A DNA stretch of 63,983 nt from Candidatus Bathyarchaeota archaeon (GTDB taxonomy: Archaea > Thermoproteota > Bathyarchaeia > Bathyarchaeales > Bathycorpusculaceae): the NCBI GenBank assembly GCA_018396875.1, contig JAGTQG010000003.1:4012-67994 (forward strand). Direction: 5' to 3'. The position numbers were made by a program, and so were the translations under genes. The notes beneath the pieces were generated by a model. The model was not told the DNA's origin. It saw only the letters and a program-made list of their open reading frames with translations, and did no database searches. Positions 35,105 through 44,160 of this stretch are shown here, one piece after another (position 1 is the first letter of the stretch; every line of letters begins with the position of its first letter).

Positions 35105-36934
35105 TTGTGTGGAATATTCGGCTGCATTATTAAAGATGGAAACGCTGCGCCAATAATACATCAAGCTTTAAAAAGGTTGGAATACCGAGGCTACGACTCA
35201 GTTGGCGAGGCAACGGTACATGAAGGAAAACTTTACATAAAAAAGGACAGCGGCAAAATAGACGAAGTCCATAGAATCCACAACCTCGACGACTTGCCCG
35301 GAAACATTGGCATAGGCCATACAAGATGGGCAACTCACGGAGCCCCCCTACAAGTTAACGCACACCCGCATATGGATTGCACGGGTCAAATAGCAGTTGT
35401 TCATAATGGCATTATCGAAAATTTTGCCGAGTTAAAACTTGAACTGGAGAATAAAGGACACGTTTTCGTTTCAAAGACAGACACTGAAGTCATCGCCCAC
35501 CTAGTAGAGGACGCTTTAAAAAACAATCCGTTCCTGAGTCTCGCGGACGCTGTTCTCGACGCTGTGCGAAAAATTGAGGGCTCATACGCCATTGCGGTGA
35601 TCTCGCCAAAAGAGCCCGATAAAATTGTGTGCGCAAGAAACGAAAGCCCTCTTGTCCTAGGACTGGCAAACAATGCAATATACTGCGCTTCGGACATTCC
35701 AGCCTTTCTGCCATTAACTAACAAAACAGTTGTAATAGAGGACGGGGAGCTTGTAATTCTATCCCTAGAAGGCTTCGAGATAAAGAAAATCGCAGATGCA
35801 AGCCCCGTGATACGGGAACCAAAAATAGTGGACTGGACCCCTGAGATGGCTGTCAAACAGGGTTATCCCCACTTCATGTTAAAGGAGATTCACGAACAGC
35901 CAGCTTGCTTACGAAACACCCTACGTCTCCAAGAGCATTATCTAGATTTAATGGCGACATTTTTAGACCGAGCCAAAGAAGTTTTTCTCGTCGCTTGTGG
36001 AACATCTTACCATGCATGTTTAGCAGCTTCCTACATGTTTTCTAAACTCGCCTACTTGGCTACGTACCCGGTTATCGCGTCAGAATTCATAGAGCAACAT
36101 GGCAAATCCGTAAACATTGACAGCACAATTCTTGCAGTAAGCCAGTCCGGCGAAACCGCAGATACCATTGCAGCTGTAAACGCTGCACGCCAGAGGGCAG
36201 CCACAGTTTTAGGATTGACAAATGTTATTGGCTCAACATTAACGAGAATCTCACGGGTTTACATATGCCAGCAGTCCGGACCAGAAATAGGCGTTGCTGC
36301 CACAAAAACCTTCACGGCTCAACTTTTAGTTCTTGCACAACTAGCCCTCAGACTTGCCAAAAAGAGGGGAAAAATATCCCAAGATGAAATGGACTTTATA
36401 GAGGCTAAATTGAAAAAACTTCCAAGCATTGTCGAAACAGTAATAACAACTCAAGAGGAGAAAGTTAAAGCCATAGCGAAAAAATACAAAGACGCAAAGG
36501 TCTTCTTCTTTTTAGGGCGGGGAATCAGCACCGCCACCGCCTACGAAGGCAGACTTAAGCTCATGGAAATAGCTTACGTTCCTTCAATAGCATTTCCAGC
36601 GGGCGAAAGCAAACACGGTCCAATAAGCTTAGTGGAAGAAGGCTTCCCGGTGGTTTTCATATGCCCTAGGGATGATACTCGCAAAACCATTATAGGAAAC
36701 ATCATGGAAATGAAAGCGCGAGGAGCCTCCATAATAGCCATAATAGAGGAAGGAGACGAGGAGATAAAACGCCTTGCCGACGACCATATAGAAATCCCGA
36801 AGGGTGTTCCAGATGTTCTATCGCCCATACCATTCGTCGTTCCATTGCAGCTTCTGGCATACTACATGGCTGTGGAGAAAGGATACGACCCAGACAAGCC
36901 TAGAAACCTGGCAAAATCGGTGACTGTAAAATAA
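35105..36934 (+). CDS. glmS: Glutamine-fructose-6-phosphate aminotransferase (isomerising)
   Basis: First step of UDP-GlcNAc synthesis, needed for N-glycans. The TTG start gives Cys2 as the N-terminal nucleophile (CGIFG) after Met removal. The Ntn amidotransferase domain (about 1-225) has GHTRWATHG, and two SIS isomerase domains follow (about 290-420 and 460-590; GTSYHACLAA, SQSGETADT). The C-terminal lysine (SVTVK, usually -SVTVE) region is intact at residue 609. A GAGGCAAC sits just before the start. Confidence 0.96.
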   Translation: MCGIFGCIIKDGNAAPIIHQALKRLEYRGYDSVGEATVHEGKLYIKKDSGKIDEVHRIHNLDDLPGNIGIGHTRWATHGAPLQVNAHPHMDCTGQIAVVHNGIIENFAELKLELENKGHVFVSKTDTEVIAHLVEDALKNNPFLSLADAVLDAVRKIEGSYAIAVISPKEPDKIVCARNESPLVLGLANNAIYCASDIPAFLPLTNKTVVIEDGELVILSLEGFEIKKIADASPVIREPKIVDWTPEMAVKQGYPHFMLKEIHEQPACLRNTLRLQEHYLDLMATFLDRAKEVFLVACGTSYHACLAASYMFSKLAYLATYPVIASEFIEQHGKSVNIDSTILAVSQSGETADTIAAVNAARQRAATVLGLTNVIGSTLTRISRVYICQQSGPEIGVAATKTFTAQLLVLAQLALRLAKKRGKISQDEMDFIEAKLKKLPSIVETVITTQEEKVKAIAKKYKDAKVFFFLGRGISTATAYEGRLKLMEIAYVPSIAFPAGESKHGPISLVEEGFPVVFICPRDDTRKTIIGNIMEMKARGASIIAIIEEGDEEIKRLADDHIEIPKGVPDVLSPIPFVVPLQLLAYYMAVEKGYDPDKPRNLAKSVTVK

Positions 36935-36991
36935 AGTTTTCAAGCCTTAAGCTACAAATGTGTTTAAATCTCCTTTTAGCTAATACTTGGC

Positions 36992-37709
36992 TTGGTGTAT
37001 TATTTGGAGAGAGACTGGGAAAGACTTATTGAAAACTTGATAAGGGAAGGAGTTCTCCGCAGTCCAAGAGTAATTAAAGCTTTGCGCTCCGTGCCAAGAG
37101 CAAAATTCCTGCCGGAAAATATGCAACAATACAGCGCAGTAGATACACCCCTTCCAATTGGGTTTGGGCAGACGGTTTCAGCGCCACATAGCTTCAGCAA
37201 TATGCTGGGCTAGGCGAAACATGGTAGCCATCATGAATGAAGCCCTCCAATTGGAAGTGGGTCACAAAGTCCTTGAAGTTGGAGCCGGCTCGGGGTGGCA
37301 TGCCGCTACAATAGCGGAGATAGTGGCACCCAGCGACGCTCCCAGAAGCGAGTGGGGGCATGTATACACTGTGGAAATTATTGAAGGCTTAGCTGAGTTT
37401 GCCAGAAAAAATATAATGCGAGCAGGATACGGAGATCGTGTAACAATAATATGCGCTGACGGCTCCATGGGATATCCAGAAAAAGCACCATATGATAGAA
37501 TCTTAGTAACAGCTGCCGCGCCAGACATACCGCAACCATTAATTGAACAGCTAAAAACAGGAGGAATCATGCTTATTCCCGTCGGAAGTATACACTTCTT
37601 CCAAAACTTGATAAAAGTAACAAAAAATGTTGATGGAAAAATTAGAAAGGAAAATCTCGGCGGAGTAGCCTTTGTACCTTTAACCGGACGATATGGGCAC
37701 AAAATTTAG
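36992..37709 (+). CDS. pcm: Protein-L-isoaspartate O-methyltransferase, interrupted by putative intron
   Basis: SAM-dependent repair of isoaspartyl residues in aged proteins. The frame from GTG 36992 encodes the family N-terminus to FGQTVSAPH. A TAG then stops it at 37211. The frame resumes at the conserved MVAIMNEAL with the SAM motif LEVGAGSGWHAA and runs to 37709. Exactly 31 bases (37188-37218) separate the parts. Removing them gives 228 residues, a normal length, with SAPHMVA intact. The insert folds like a splicing motif (see the next entry). Promoter-like GTGTTTAAAT is at 36961-36970. Without splicing or bypass this would be a pseudogene. Confidence 0.85.
37182..37220 (+). other. Bulge-helix-bulge-like hairpin with 31-nt putative intron
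   Basis: CGCC (37182-37185) pairs with GGCG (37213-37216) as a 4-bp central helix. A 3-base bulge ACA (37186-37188) follows on the 5' side, then stem TAGC/GCTA (37189-37192 with 37209-37212), a small internal loop, stem CAGC/GCTG and a 5-base loop. A 3-base run AAA (37217-37219) forms the other bulge. Cuts after the second base of each bulge excise 37188-37218 and join CAC-ATG in frame. The outer helix is weak (only G37181-C37220), so this is a relaxed form of the motif. Confidence 0.7.
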
Positions 37710-37739
37710 GAAAATCTTCTAAACTTTTTGGATTATTGT

Positions 37740-39392
37740 CTAGTTTTTAATCAGCACACCAACAAGGGCTGCGACCGCTCCAAACTCTGTGAAAGCAATA
37801 GCAGAGAAAATGGCTAGTGTATGTAAGACGTTTGAAAAACCGATGATGAAACAGGCCAGCATGGGTGTTAAGCAAAGAATAATTCCAGGGATAAGCACCA
37901 TTATGAAAGTGGATAGATTGGTGTAAAGGCTGCTGGGCGCCAGCTTCACATTCCAAAACTTTCTTACAAGTAGGAGCAGTTCTATCATACAGCCAGCAGC
38001 CACAGAAACAGCTTGCATCATCCCAAAAGATGTGATGTGTACGAGCTCCCTCCTCAAGTACAAAAGTACAACTGTTAACACAATTACACAACCAACATAT
38101 GTTAAAGTTGACAAGAATGTCTTCGCCGCCACCACAGTTCTCCTTTTCAATGGTAAACTTCGCGTATAAGCTGAGGCCAATGTCTCAGCTGAAAACAACA
38201 TCGGAGTCACCATGAGCGCCAGAAGCGAAACTCCAGCCAAAAAGCCAAGAACAAATTCCGAGCTTATATTTGAAAGACTTAGAAGAGATAAAACACTAAT
38301 TACAGTTTGCAAAGCGGGCAACATTAAAATGCTTGCGTAGGAGGGTGATCTAGAGGCCACCCTCAGATCCTTAATAATGAGCCCAAGAAAAGCGGATCTA
38401 GGTCGGATAAAAAGGTCCTTAACAAAAGTTTTAGAGGCAACTATGATTCCACTTGAACCAATGCGTTTAATTGCCAACCCCAGATAGTTTAGCCCAAAAT
38501 ATCCTAAAATTGCGTGCAAAGTTGTGGAAAAAATCAAAACAACAGCGGTCACTGGGTTAATTTTATGGGGGAGAACTGCAAAAGCGACGGTGAAACCTAA
38601 CGAGAATGGGTATACCAAAGTAAGTGTAAAAGAGTAAGCAGCGGACAACTGCGCCAAAGAGTGAGCAAGAGCCTGCAAAATTTGTGTTGCAAAATTCATA
38701 ATTAGGTAAATCCCAAGAGAGGGGAAGACCCATATAAGCATGTAGATAAATCGCATAACAGTCTTATACTTCGAGCTTCCCCCTCCACCAACAATTTTTG
38801 AGTAAAAAAGTTTTGCTAAGCCAATGGTTAAAGCTAAAGCAAAAATTACTGTAAGAGTCACAACAAACAAAGCGGCTAAGCCTCCAAAAAACGAGTTCAC
38901 AACAACAGAAAACGCCACGGGAAAAACTATTAGGGAAGTTATCAACGGTATGTCAAAAATTCTTAAGAAGGATAGCAGCGCAATTTTGGAGACATCTTTT
39001 CGCGAAATTGGAAGGCTACTTAAAAATTCGAAGGCCTTCGTTGCCACAAGCGAAGTTACAGCCTGAAGCCCAAGCATTACTAGAAGGAAAAATAGGGACG
39101 CCATAAAAACCGAAACGCACCCAACAATGGCTAATTCCTCAGCCAGCTTTAACCCCCAAACAAAGTATGACCAGTAGCCCAGTGGCATAACTGCTAGAAA
39201 AGCCACAAAAATTGTTACAATAATCTTGCTAATCAACATATTCATTTCAGTCTGCCTTGCCATCTTACCAATTTTCTCGTTGTCCATTCGAGGGAGGGTT
39301 GCGCCTAAGCGGAGGGAGAAAAGTGATTGAAAGCATATCTCCCTATAAACTATGCTGGAGACTTTCCACAGCTCCAAAAATTTTTTCGTCAA
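37740..39392 (-). CDS. ABC-2-type exporter permease
   Basis: Large integral membrane protein of 550 residues with about 12 hydrophobic helices, arranged as two groups of six separated by a cytoplasmic linker around FVKDLFIRPRSAFLGLIIKDL (about 320-340). It begins at TTG immediately after the ATPase stop codon (TGA-TTG), so translation is coupled. An ATG at codon 36 is an alternative start. The substrate is unknown; antimicrobial or lipid export would be typical of the family. Confidence 0.8.
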   Translation of the reverse strand: MTKKFLELWKVSSIVYREICFQSLFSLRLGATLPRMDNEKIGKMARQTEMNMLISKIIVTIFVAFLAVMPLGYWSYFVWGLKLAEELAIVGCVSVFMASLFFLLVMLGLQAVTSLVATKAFEFLSSLPISRKDVSKIALLSFLRIFDIPLITSLIVFPVAFSVVVNSFFGGLAALFVVTLTVIFALALTIGLAKLFYSKIVGGGGSSKYKTVMRFIYMLIWVFPSLGIYLIMNFATQILQALAHSLAQLSAAYSFTLTLVYPFSLGFTVAFAVLPHKINPVTAVVLIFSTTLHAILGYFGLNYLGLAIKRIGSSGIIVASKTFVKDLFIRPRSAFLGLIIKDLRVASRSPSYASILMLPALQTVISVLSLLSLSNISSEFVLGFLAGVSLLALMVTPMLFSAETLASAYTRSLPLKRRTVVAAKTFLSTLTYVGCVIVLTVVLLYLRRELVHITSFGMMQAVSVAAGCMIELLLLVRKFWNVKLAPSSLYTNLSTFIMVLIPGIILCLTPMLACFIIGFSNVLHTLAIFSAIAFTEFGAVAALVGVLIKN

Positions 39393-40163
39393 TCATCCTT
39401 CCCCTAAAGCTGCAATTAAATCCCTTATTCCAGCCTCCTGTTGGGTAACTTTAAGGAATACGTCCTCCAAGGAGCTTTCCGCGCTTCGAATAAGCTGTCT
39501 AAGCTCGCCTACGGTTCCTTCGCCCACAAGTTTGCCCTTGTTGATGATTCCAACTCTATGGCAGATTTTCTCGGCAACTTCCATTATGTGCGTTGAAAAG
39601 ACAATAGCCCCGCCCCTGTTTGCGTGACGGACTATAAGTTCTTTTAAGATTCTGGAAGAGCGGGCATCCAGCCCTATAAGAGGTTCATCCAATATTAAAA
39701 GCGGTGGTTCATGCAGAAGAGCCGCAATAACAGACACTTTGCGTTTTGTCCCCATGGAAAGCGTGGCGATTGGAGTATCAAAATATTCTGTGAGCTCAAA
39801 GGCCGAGACAAGCTTGTGGAGTCTAAGGTTGACATCTCTATCTAAACCTCTTACAGAGGCAATAAACTCGAAGAATTCACGCGGAGAAAGCGACTCTAAA
39901 AGTATGGTCTCCTCTGGGACGTAGCCTATAAGCTTTTTAACTTCAATCTCGTCGGAAATGGGCTTTCCAAAGACTTCAACTTTGCCGTAAGTTGGCTCTA
40001 GTATTCCGGCTAAAACCTTTAAAGTGCTGCTTTTTCCGGCTCCGTTTGGGCCTAGCAAGCCGTAGATTTCTCCGCGTTTAATTTTAAAACTTAAACCGTC
40101 CACAGCCTTGGTGGAGCCGTACATTACGCACAAGCCGTCAACATTAACAGCAAGTTCGCTCAT
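39393..40163 (-). CDS. ABC transporter ATP-binding protein (exporter type)
   Basis: Nucleotide-binding subunit paired with the following permease. Walker A GPNGAGKS (about residues 38-45), signature LSMGTKRKVS and Walker B LLILDEPLIGLD are present; the H-loop is in FSTHIMEVAE. I set the start at ATG 40163 (256 residues), with GAGG just ahead, rather than 40190. This is the CcmA/NatA-like subfamily. Confidence 0.92.
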   Translation of the reverse strand: MSELAVNVDGLCVMYGSTKAVDGLSFKIKRGEIYGLLGPNGAGKSSTLKVLAGILEPTYGKVEVFGKPISDEIEVKKLIGYVPEETILLESLSPREFFEFIASVRGLDRDVNLRLHKLVSAFELTEYFDTPIATLSMGTKRKVSVIAALLHEPPLLILDEPLIGLDARSSRILKELIVRHANRGGAIVFSTHIMEVAEKICHRVGIINKGKLVGEGTVGELRQLIRSAESSLEDVFLKVTQQEAGIRDLIAALGEG

Positions 40164-40205
40164 TCTTATTCCTCTAAAGGTTTTCGGCAAGCTGGGACTT
40201 AAGGT

Positions 40206-41594
40206 TTAGTTTACCGGTTCAAATCTCGCTGTAAAGTGTCCCAACAACTTGGGAGCATAGACTCGCTTTAAACCCTTTATCTGGTCCCTTTTTTGGTACA
40301 GCCTTATCAGACTCTCAGCCACATATTTCAAATGATTGTCCGTGTAAACCCTTCTTGGTATTGAAAGCCGCACCAGTTCCATGCGTGCTGGGACAAACTT
40401 GCCAGTTGTATCGTCAATTTTTCCAAAACATGAGCTCCCAAGCTCCACAGCTCTGACACCAGCCTCGATGTAGAGCTGGATAACTAAAGCTTGCCCTGGA
40501 AACTGCTCCGGTGGAATATGCGGCAGAAATTTCTTGGCATCTATATACACGGCATGCCCACCGGGAGGCTCCACTATAGGAACACCACCATCTCGCAGTA
40601 AGCTTGCAAAATACTCGACTTGCCTATGCCTATATGCTTGGTACTCCTCGTCTATTGCCTCATACAAGCCTATAGCCATCGCTTCAAGTTCTCTACAGGC
40701 TAAACCACCGTATGTTATGAATCCTTCAATTATTATGGCTAAGTTCCTGAATTTCTCATAAAGCTCCTCGATGTTTGTGCATAAAAAGCCACCAATGTTT
40801 GTAAGAGCCTCTTTTTTGCCGCTGAAAGTGCAACCATCAGCATATGAAAAAATTTCCCTTGCAATCTCCTTTATGCTTTTATTTCTATAACCCTCTTCAC
40901 GCATTTTGATAAAGTAACAGTTCTCAGCAAACCGGCAAGCATCTATGAAAAACGGAATTCCATATTTCCTAGCAATCTCACTGACCTCTCGTATATTCTG
41001 CATCGAAACGGGCTGTCCGCCCGCACTGTTGTTAGTTATCGTGAGCATTATAAGTGGAATCTTTTCTGGAGTTTTCTCTTTTATAAATCGCTCAAGTTTT
41101 TCAACATCCATGTTGCCTTTAAATGGCAAATCTTTCTGAGTGTCGTAGGCTTCTTCTACCACAAGGTTAACTGGGATACCTCCTCTCAAAAGCACATTAG
41201 CTTCTGTTGTGTCAAAGTGCATATTGTTGGGAACATAACACCCGGGAGAAACCATAGTTGAAAAAAGTATGTTTTCAGCCGCCCGCCCTTGATGGACGGG
41301 GACAAAATATTTGAAGCCAAAGATATCCTTAATTGCCTTTTCCAATGAGTAAAAGCTTTCGCTTCCAGCGTACGCTTGCCTTGTTTTAATCATTCCAGCC
41401 CACTGCTCATCGCTCATAGCTGAGGTTCCGCTATCCGTTAGAAGATCAATAAAAACGTCTTCAGCCCTAAGCATGAAAACGTTGTAACCAGCTTCTCTGA
41501 TAAGTTTCTCTCTAACTTCCCGCGGATGAAGCCTTATCCTTTCAACCATTTTTATCCGGAAAGGCTCGGGCAAACTAGGTAACATTTCATCCAT
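40206..41594 (-). CDS. tnaA: Tryptophanase-like beta-eliminating lyase
   Basis: PLP lyase of the tryptophanase/tyrosine phenol-lyase family, 462 residues. The PLP lysine is in TFSGKKEAL (about 258-266). Overall it looks like tyrosine phenol-lyase, but three positions that set specificity match tryptophanase: Asp in HFDTTEA, no Arg in VRAVELGSS (phenol-lyase has ERG), and His in LGHFTARF (phenol-lyase has Phe). The likely reaction is tryptophan to indole, pyruvate and ammonia, an energy-yielding amino acid breakdown. A polar amino acid importer lies 1.1 kb away. Confidence 0.9.
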   Translation of the reverse strand: MDEMLPSLPEPFRIKMVERIRLHPREVREKLIREAGYNVFMLRAEDVFIDLLTDSGTSAMSDEQWAGMIKTRQAYAGSESFYSLEKAIKDIFGFKYFVPVHQGRAAENILFSTMVSPGCYVPNNMHFDTTEANVLLRGGIPVNLVVEEAYDTQKDLPFKGNMDVEKLERFIKEKTPEKIPLIMLTITNNSAGGQPVSMQNIREVSEIARKYGIPFFIDACRFAENCYFIKMREEGYRNKSIKEIAREIFSYADGCTFSGKKEALTNIGGFLCTNIEELYEKFRNLAIIIEGFITYGGLACRELEAMAIGLYEAIDEEYQAYRHRQVEYFASLLRDGGVPIVEPPGGHAVYIDAKKFLPHIPPEQFPGQALVIQLYIEAGVRAVELGSSCFGKIDDTTGKFVPARMELVRLSIPRRVYTDNHLKYVAESLIRLYQKRDQIKGLKRVYAPKLLGHFTARFEPVN

Positions 41595-41656
41595 AACAAT
41601 TTCTCCCGACGTCTTCTAGACCCGGTATAACCAACAATTACAAATAAAAGTTTAGA

Positions 41657-42691
41657 TTACCCAAACCACTTCTCCAACGTTGTTTTACCCTTAAGCTTCA
41701 CATAGCCCCTATGAATTTTCTCAACAGCCTTTCGCACACGGTCTTCAGAGAAATCCCTTTCGCCACACAAAAAGTCCACAACACCTTCAACGTCAGGCTC
41801 TTTCCACTCTATTTTATAACTATCAGTAACCTTGGGATGCAGAAAAATCTCCTTAATTTGACGAGGGTCCACGGGAAACTCTGCATCTTTGATATGGGGC
41901 AAAGCGTTTTCTAAGCTTCCGTATTCTTTGATAAGTTTCAAGGCGGTTTTAGGTCCAAGTCCCTTTATGCCTTCGGGGTTAAAGTCTGTTCCCACGAGTA
42001 TCCCTATGTCAATAAGCTGTTCATGGGTGATACCGCATTCTTTTAGAACACGGTCTAATTCTACAACTTCCGGCACAACCTCAACATAGACGTTTTTGCC
42101 CGGCAGCTTTCTCCGACCAGAAATAGTGACGTTTCTCACAAGTCTTGGAGCGCCAAAAAGCAAACTATCATAGTCCTGGCTTGCGCAGAAGTCTGCATCC
42201 CCACGTCTGACAACATGAGCTGCTTGGGCTTCACCTTCGCTTGGTGCTTGGATCCACGGAATCCCCAGCAAATCTAACAGGCGTTTACTATCCTCAGCCA
42301 TATAGTCTTTAAGACTAGCAGTGGCTTGCGCGTACATTCGCGCCTCTTCAATTTTCCCCTCTCTTAAAGCCTGCTCATACTTAACCAAGGCTTCCTCTTT
42401 GGCTTTCATACGCCTCTTAATTTCAGCCTCCTTCAAAGCTGGTGGGGTGCCATCAAAAACGTATATTGGCTTAATTCCTAATTCCACAAGGTTGCTTGTC
42501 CTATAAAGTAGACCACTCAAATGGCTTGTAATGCGTCCACTATTATCCTTTAAAGGAGTACCATTAGGTTGCCGTATTATTGCCAAAAACTGATAGAGCG
42601 CGTTGTAAGCGTCAATTGCAATGGATTTGCCACTTAAATCCTCAAGCTTGATGGGGGTTTTAGGAACCAAATCACGAAGGTTAACGCCCAA
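41657..42691 (-). CDS. fen: Flap endonuclease 1
   Basis: Structure-specific 5' nuclease of Okazaki fragment maturation and repair. The 344 residues hold the N domain (1-105; IAIDAYNALYQ with Asp27), the I domain (about 120-265; APSEGEAQAAHV carrying catalytic Glu residues, and CASQDYDSLLFG) and the helix-hairpin-helix GLGPKTALKL. The C-terminal KTTLEKWFG is a PCNA-interacting peptide. The start is GTG/ATG before GVNLRDLVPK. Confidence 0.96.
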   Translation of the reverse strand: MGVNLRDLVPKTPIKLEDLSGKSIAIDAYNALYQFLAIIRQPNGTPLKDNSGRITSHLSGLLYRTSNLVELGIKPIYVFDGTPPALKEAEIKRRMKAKEEALVKYEQALREGKIEEARMYAQATASLKDYMAEDSKRLLDLLGIPWIQAPSEGEAQAAHVVRRGDADFCASQDYDSLLFGAPRLVRNVTISGRRKLPGKNVYVEVVPEVVELDRVLKECGITHEQLIDIGILVGTDFNPEGIKGLGPKTALKLIKEYGSLENALPHIKDAEFPVDPRQIKEIFLHPKVTDSYKIEWKEPDVEGVVDFLCGERDFSEDRVRKAVEKIHRGYVKLKGKTTLEKWFG

Positions 42692-42742
42692 ATTTCAATA
42701 CGCCCAGTTTAAAATCTACAAATTAACAATAAAAGTTTTACA

Positions 42743-43405
42743 TTAGACAGAAATTTCAATCCCGGGAATCCTCACCCGTTCATACACTTTGTCCGCTATT
42801 TTTGTGACAACAGTAACCCAAGCAAGATAGATAATGGCGATGACAAGATATGTTTCGATATATCGGAAATATATCGAAGCAATCCTGCGACCAGTGGAAG
42901 TCAACTCTGGTACACCAAGAATAAGTAATGCTGCGGTGCTCTTTGTTAAAGAACAAAACTCGTTGCTCCACGCGGGTATAACCAGTCTTAAAGCTTGAGG
43001 AAGAATAACATAAAAAATTGCTTTGGTTTTTGAAAGTCCCAGTGAGAGAGCTGCCATCATTTGATCCTCAGAAATGACAGCTATAGCCCCTTTGATGTAT
43101 CCTTTCTGATACGCTGCACTGTTCAAAGCAAAGACAACAAGCCCAACAGTAAAGGCATCAAAAGTGGTGTTAAGCAAGGAGGGAATAGTGAAATAAAAAA
43201 AGAACAACTGAACTATGATTGGACTTCCCCTGAAAAATTCAGTATAAGCGCCGATAAATAGAGACACGACTTTTCCTCCATACAAGTCACCGATAGCTAA
43301 AAGAACTCCTAATGCAAGCCCCGCAAACACGCCAAAAAGCGTAATCTCCACGGTAACAATGAATCCCCGCAAAATCTCCCACAGATATTGCAGTAGAAAG
43401 TCCAT
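42743..43405 (-). CDS. Polar amino acid ABC transporter permease
   Basis: 220-residue HisM/GlnP-type permease with five to six helices. The EAA-type loop is seen in MMAALSLGLSKTKAIFYVILPQALRLVIPAW, quoted here only as AALSLGLSKTKAIF then LPQALRL. It starts 2 bases after the ATPase stop. It probably forms a heterodimer with the second permease at 44157. Confidence 0.92.
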   Translation of the reverse strand: MDFLLQYLWEILRGFIVTVEITLFGVFAGLALGVLLAIGDLYGGKVVSLFIGAYTEFFRGSPIIVQLFFFYFTIPSLLNTTFDAFTVGLVVFALNSAAYQKGYIKGAIAVISEDQMMAALSLGLSKTKAIFYVILPQALRLVIPAWSNEFCSLTKSTAALLILGVPELTSTGRRIASIYFRYIETYLVIAIIYLAWVTVVTKIADKVYERVRIPGIEISV

Positions 43406-43407
43406 TT

Positions 43408-44160
43408 TTACTCTCTTCTTGTCCGCTTAATAAGCCGCATCATGAATTTCCTTGCTCTTTCGCTCGTAGGATTAGTAAAGAAGTGTTCAGGTGTTCCAGT
43501 CTCAACTATTGTTCCTTCGTCGAAAAATATCATTTCGTCGGCGACTTCCCTAGCGAAAGGCATCTCGTGACTAACTATCAACATAGTTGTTCCCTTTTTG
43601 GCTAAGTCTCTTAGGGTGTCTATTACCTCGCCTGTTAACTCTGGATCCAAGGCCGACGTAGGCTCATCAAGCAGTATAATGTCCGGGTTTCTTGCTAAAG
43701 CTCTCGCTATCCCCACGCGTTGTTGCTGCCCACCAGAAAGCTGGGCGGGGTAATAATTCGCCCACTTCTCCATTTTAACCTCTTCAAGGGCTTTCATAGC
43801 CCTTCTTCGAGCTTCTTCCTTCGGCAATTTTAACACATGTCTTAGAGCTAGTTCAACGTTTCCTAAAGCTGTCAAATGATGGAAAAGGTATATGTGTTGG
43901 AAAACAAAGCCTATTCTTGCCCTAGCTTTGTTCAAGTCGACACCGTGCTTTGTTAGGCATTCGCCTCTCAGAAAAACGTCCCCTTTCGTTGGGGGTGTTA
44001 GCATAGCCAAGCATCTAAGAAGCGTACTTTTTCCGGAACCACTTGGTCCAAAGATTAATTTTATTTCACCTTCCCTAATCTGCAAGGAGACATCTCTTAC
44101 CGCTACAACGTCCTTGTAGATTTTCCAGAGATTTTTACATTCCATTACTATGTCAGTCAT
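43408..44160 (-). CDS. Polar amino acid ABC transporter ATP-binding protein
   Basis: GlnQ-type ATPase, 250 residues. Walker A GPSGSGKST, signature LSGGQQQRVGIARAL, Walker B IILLDEPTSALDP and H-loop VSHEMPFAREVAD are all present. I chose ATG 44160, which overlaps the permease stop as ATGA, rather than the longer frame from 44202, because the 4-base coupling overlap is typical and the family begins close to this Met. Confidence 0.94.
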   Translation of the reverse strand: MTDIVMECKNLWKIYKDVVAVRDVSLQIREGEIKLIFGPSGSGKSTLLRCLAMLTPPTKGDVFLRGECLTKHGVDLNKARARIGFVFQHIYLFHHLTALGNVELALRHVLKLPKEEARRRAMKALEEVKMEKWANYYPAQLSGGQQQRVGIARALARNPDIILLDEPTSALDPELTGEVIDTLRDLAKKGTTMLIVSHEMPFAREVADEMIFFDEGTIVETGTPEHFFTNPTSERARKFMMRLIKRTRRE

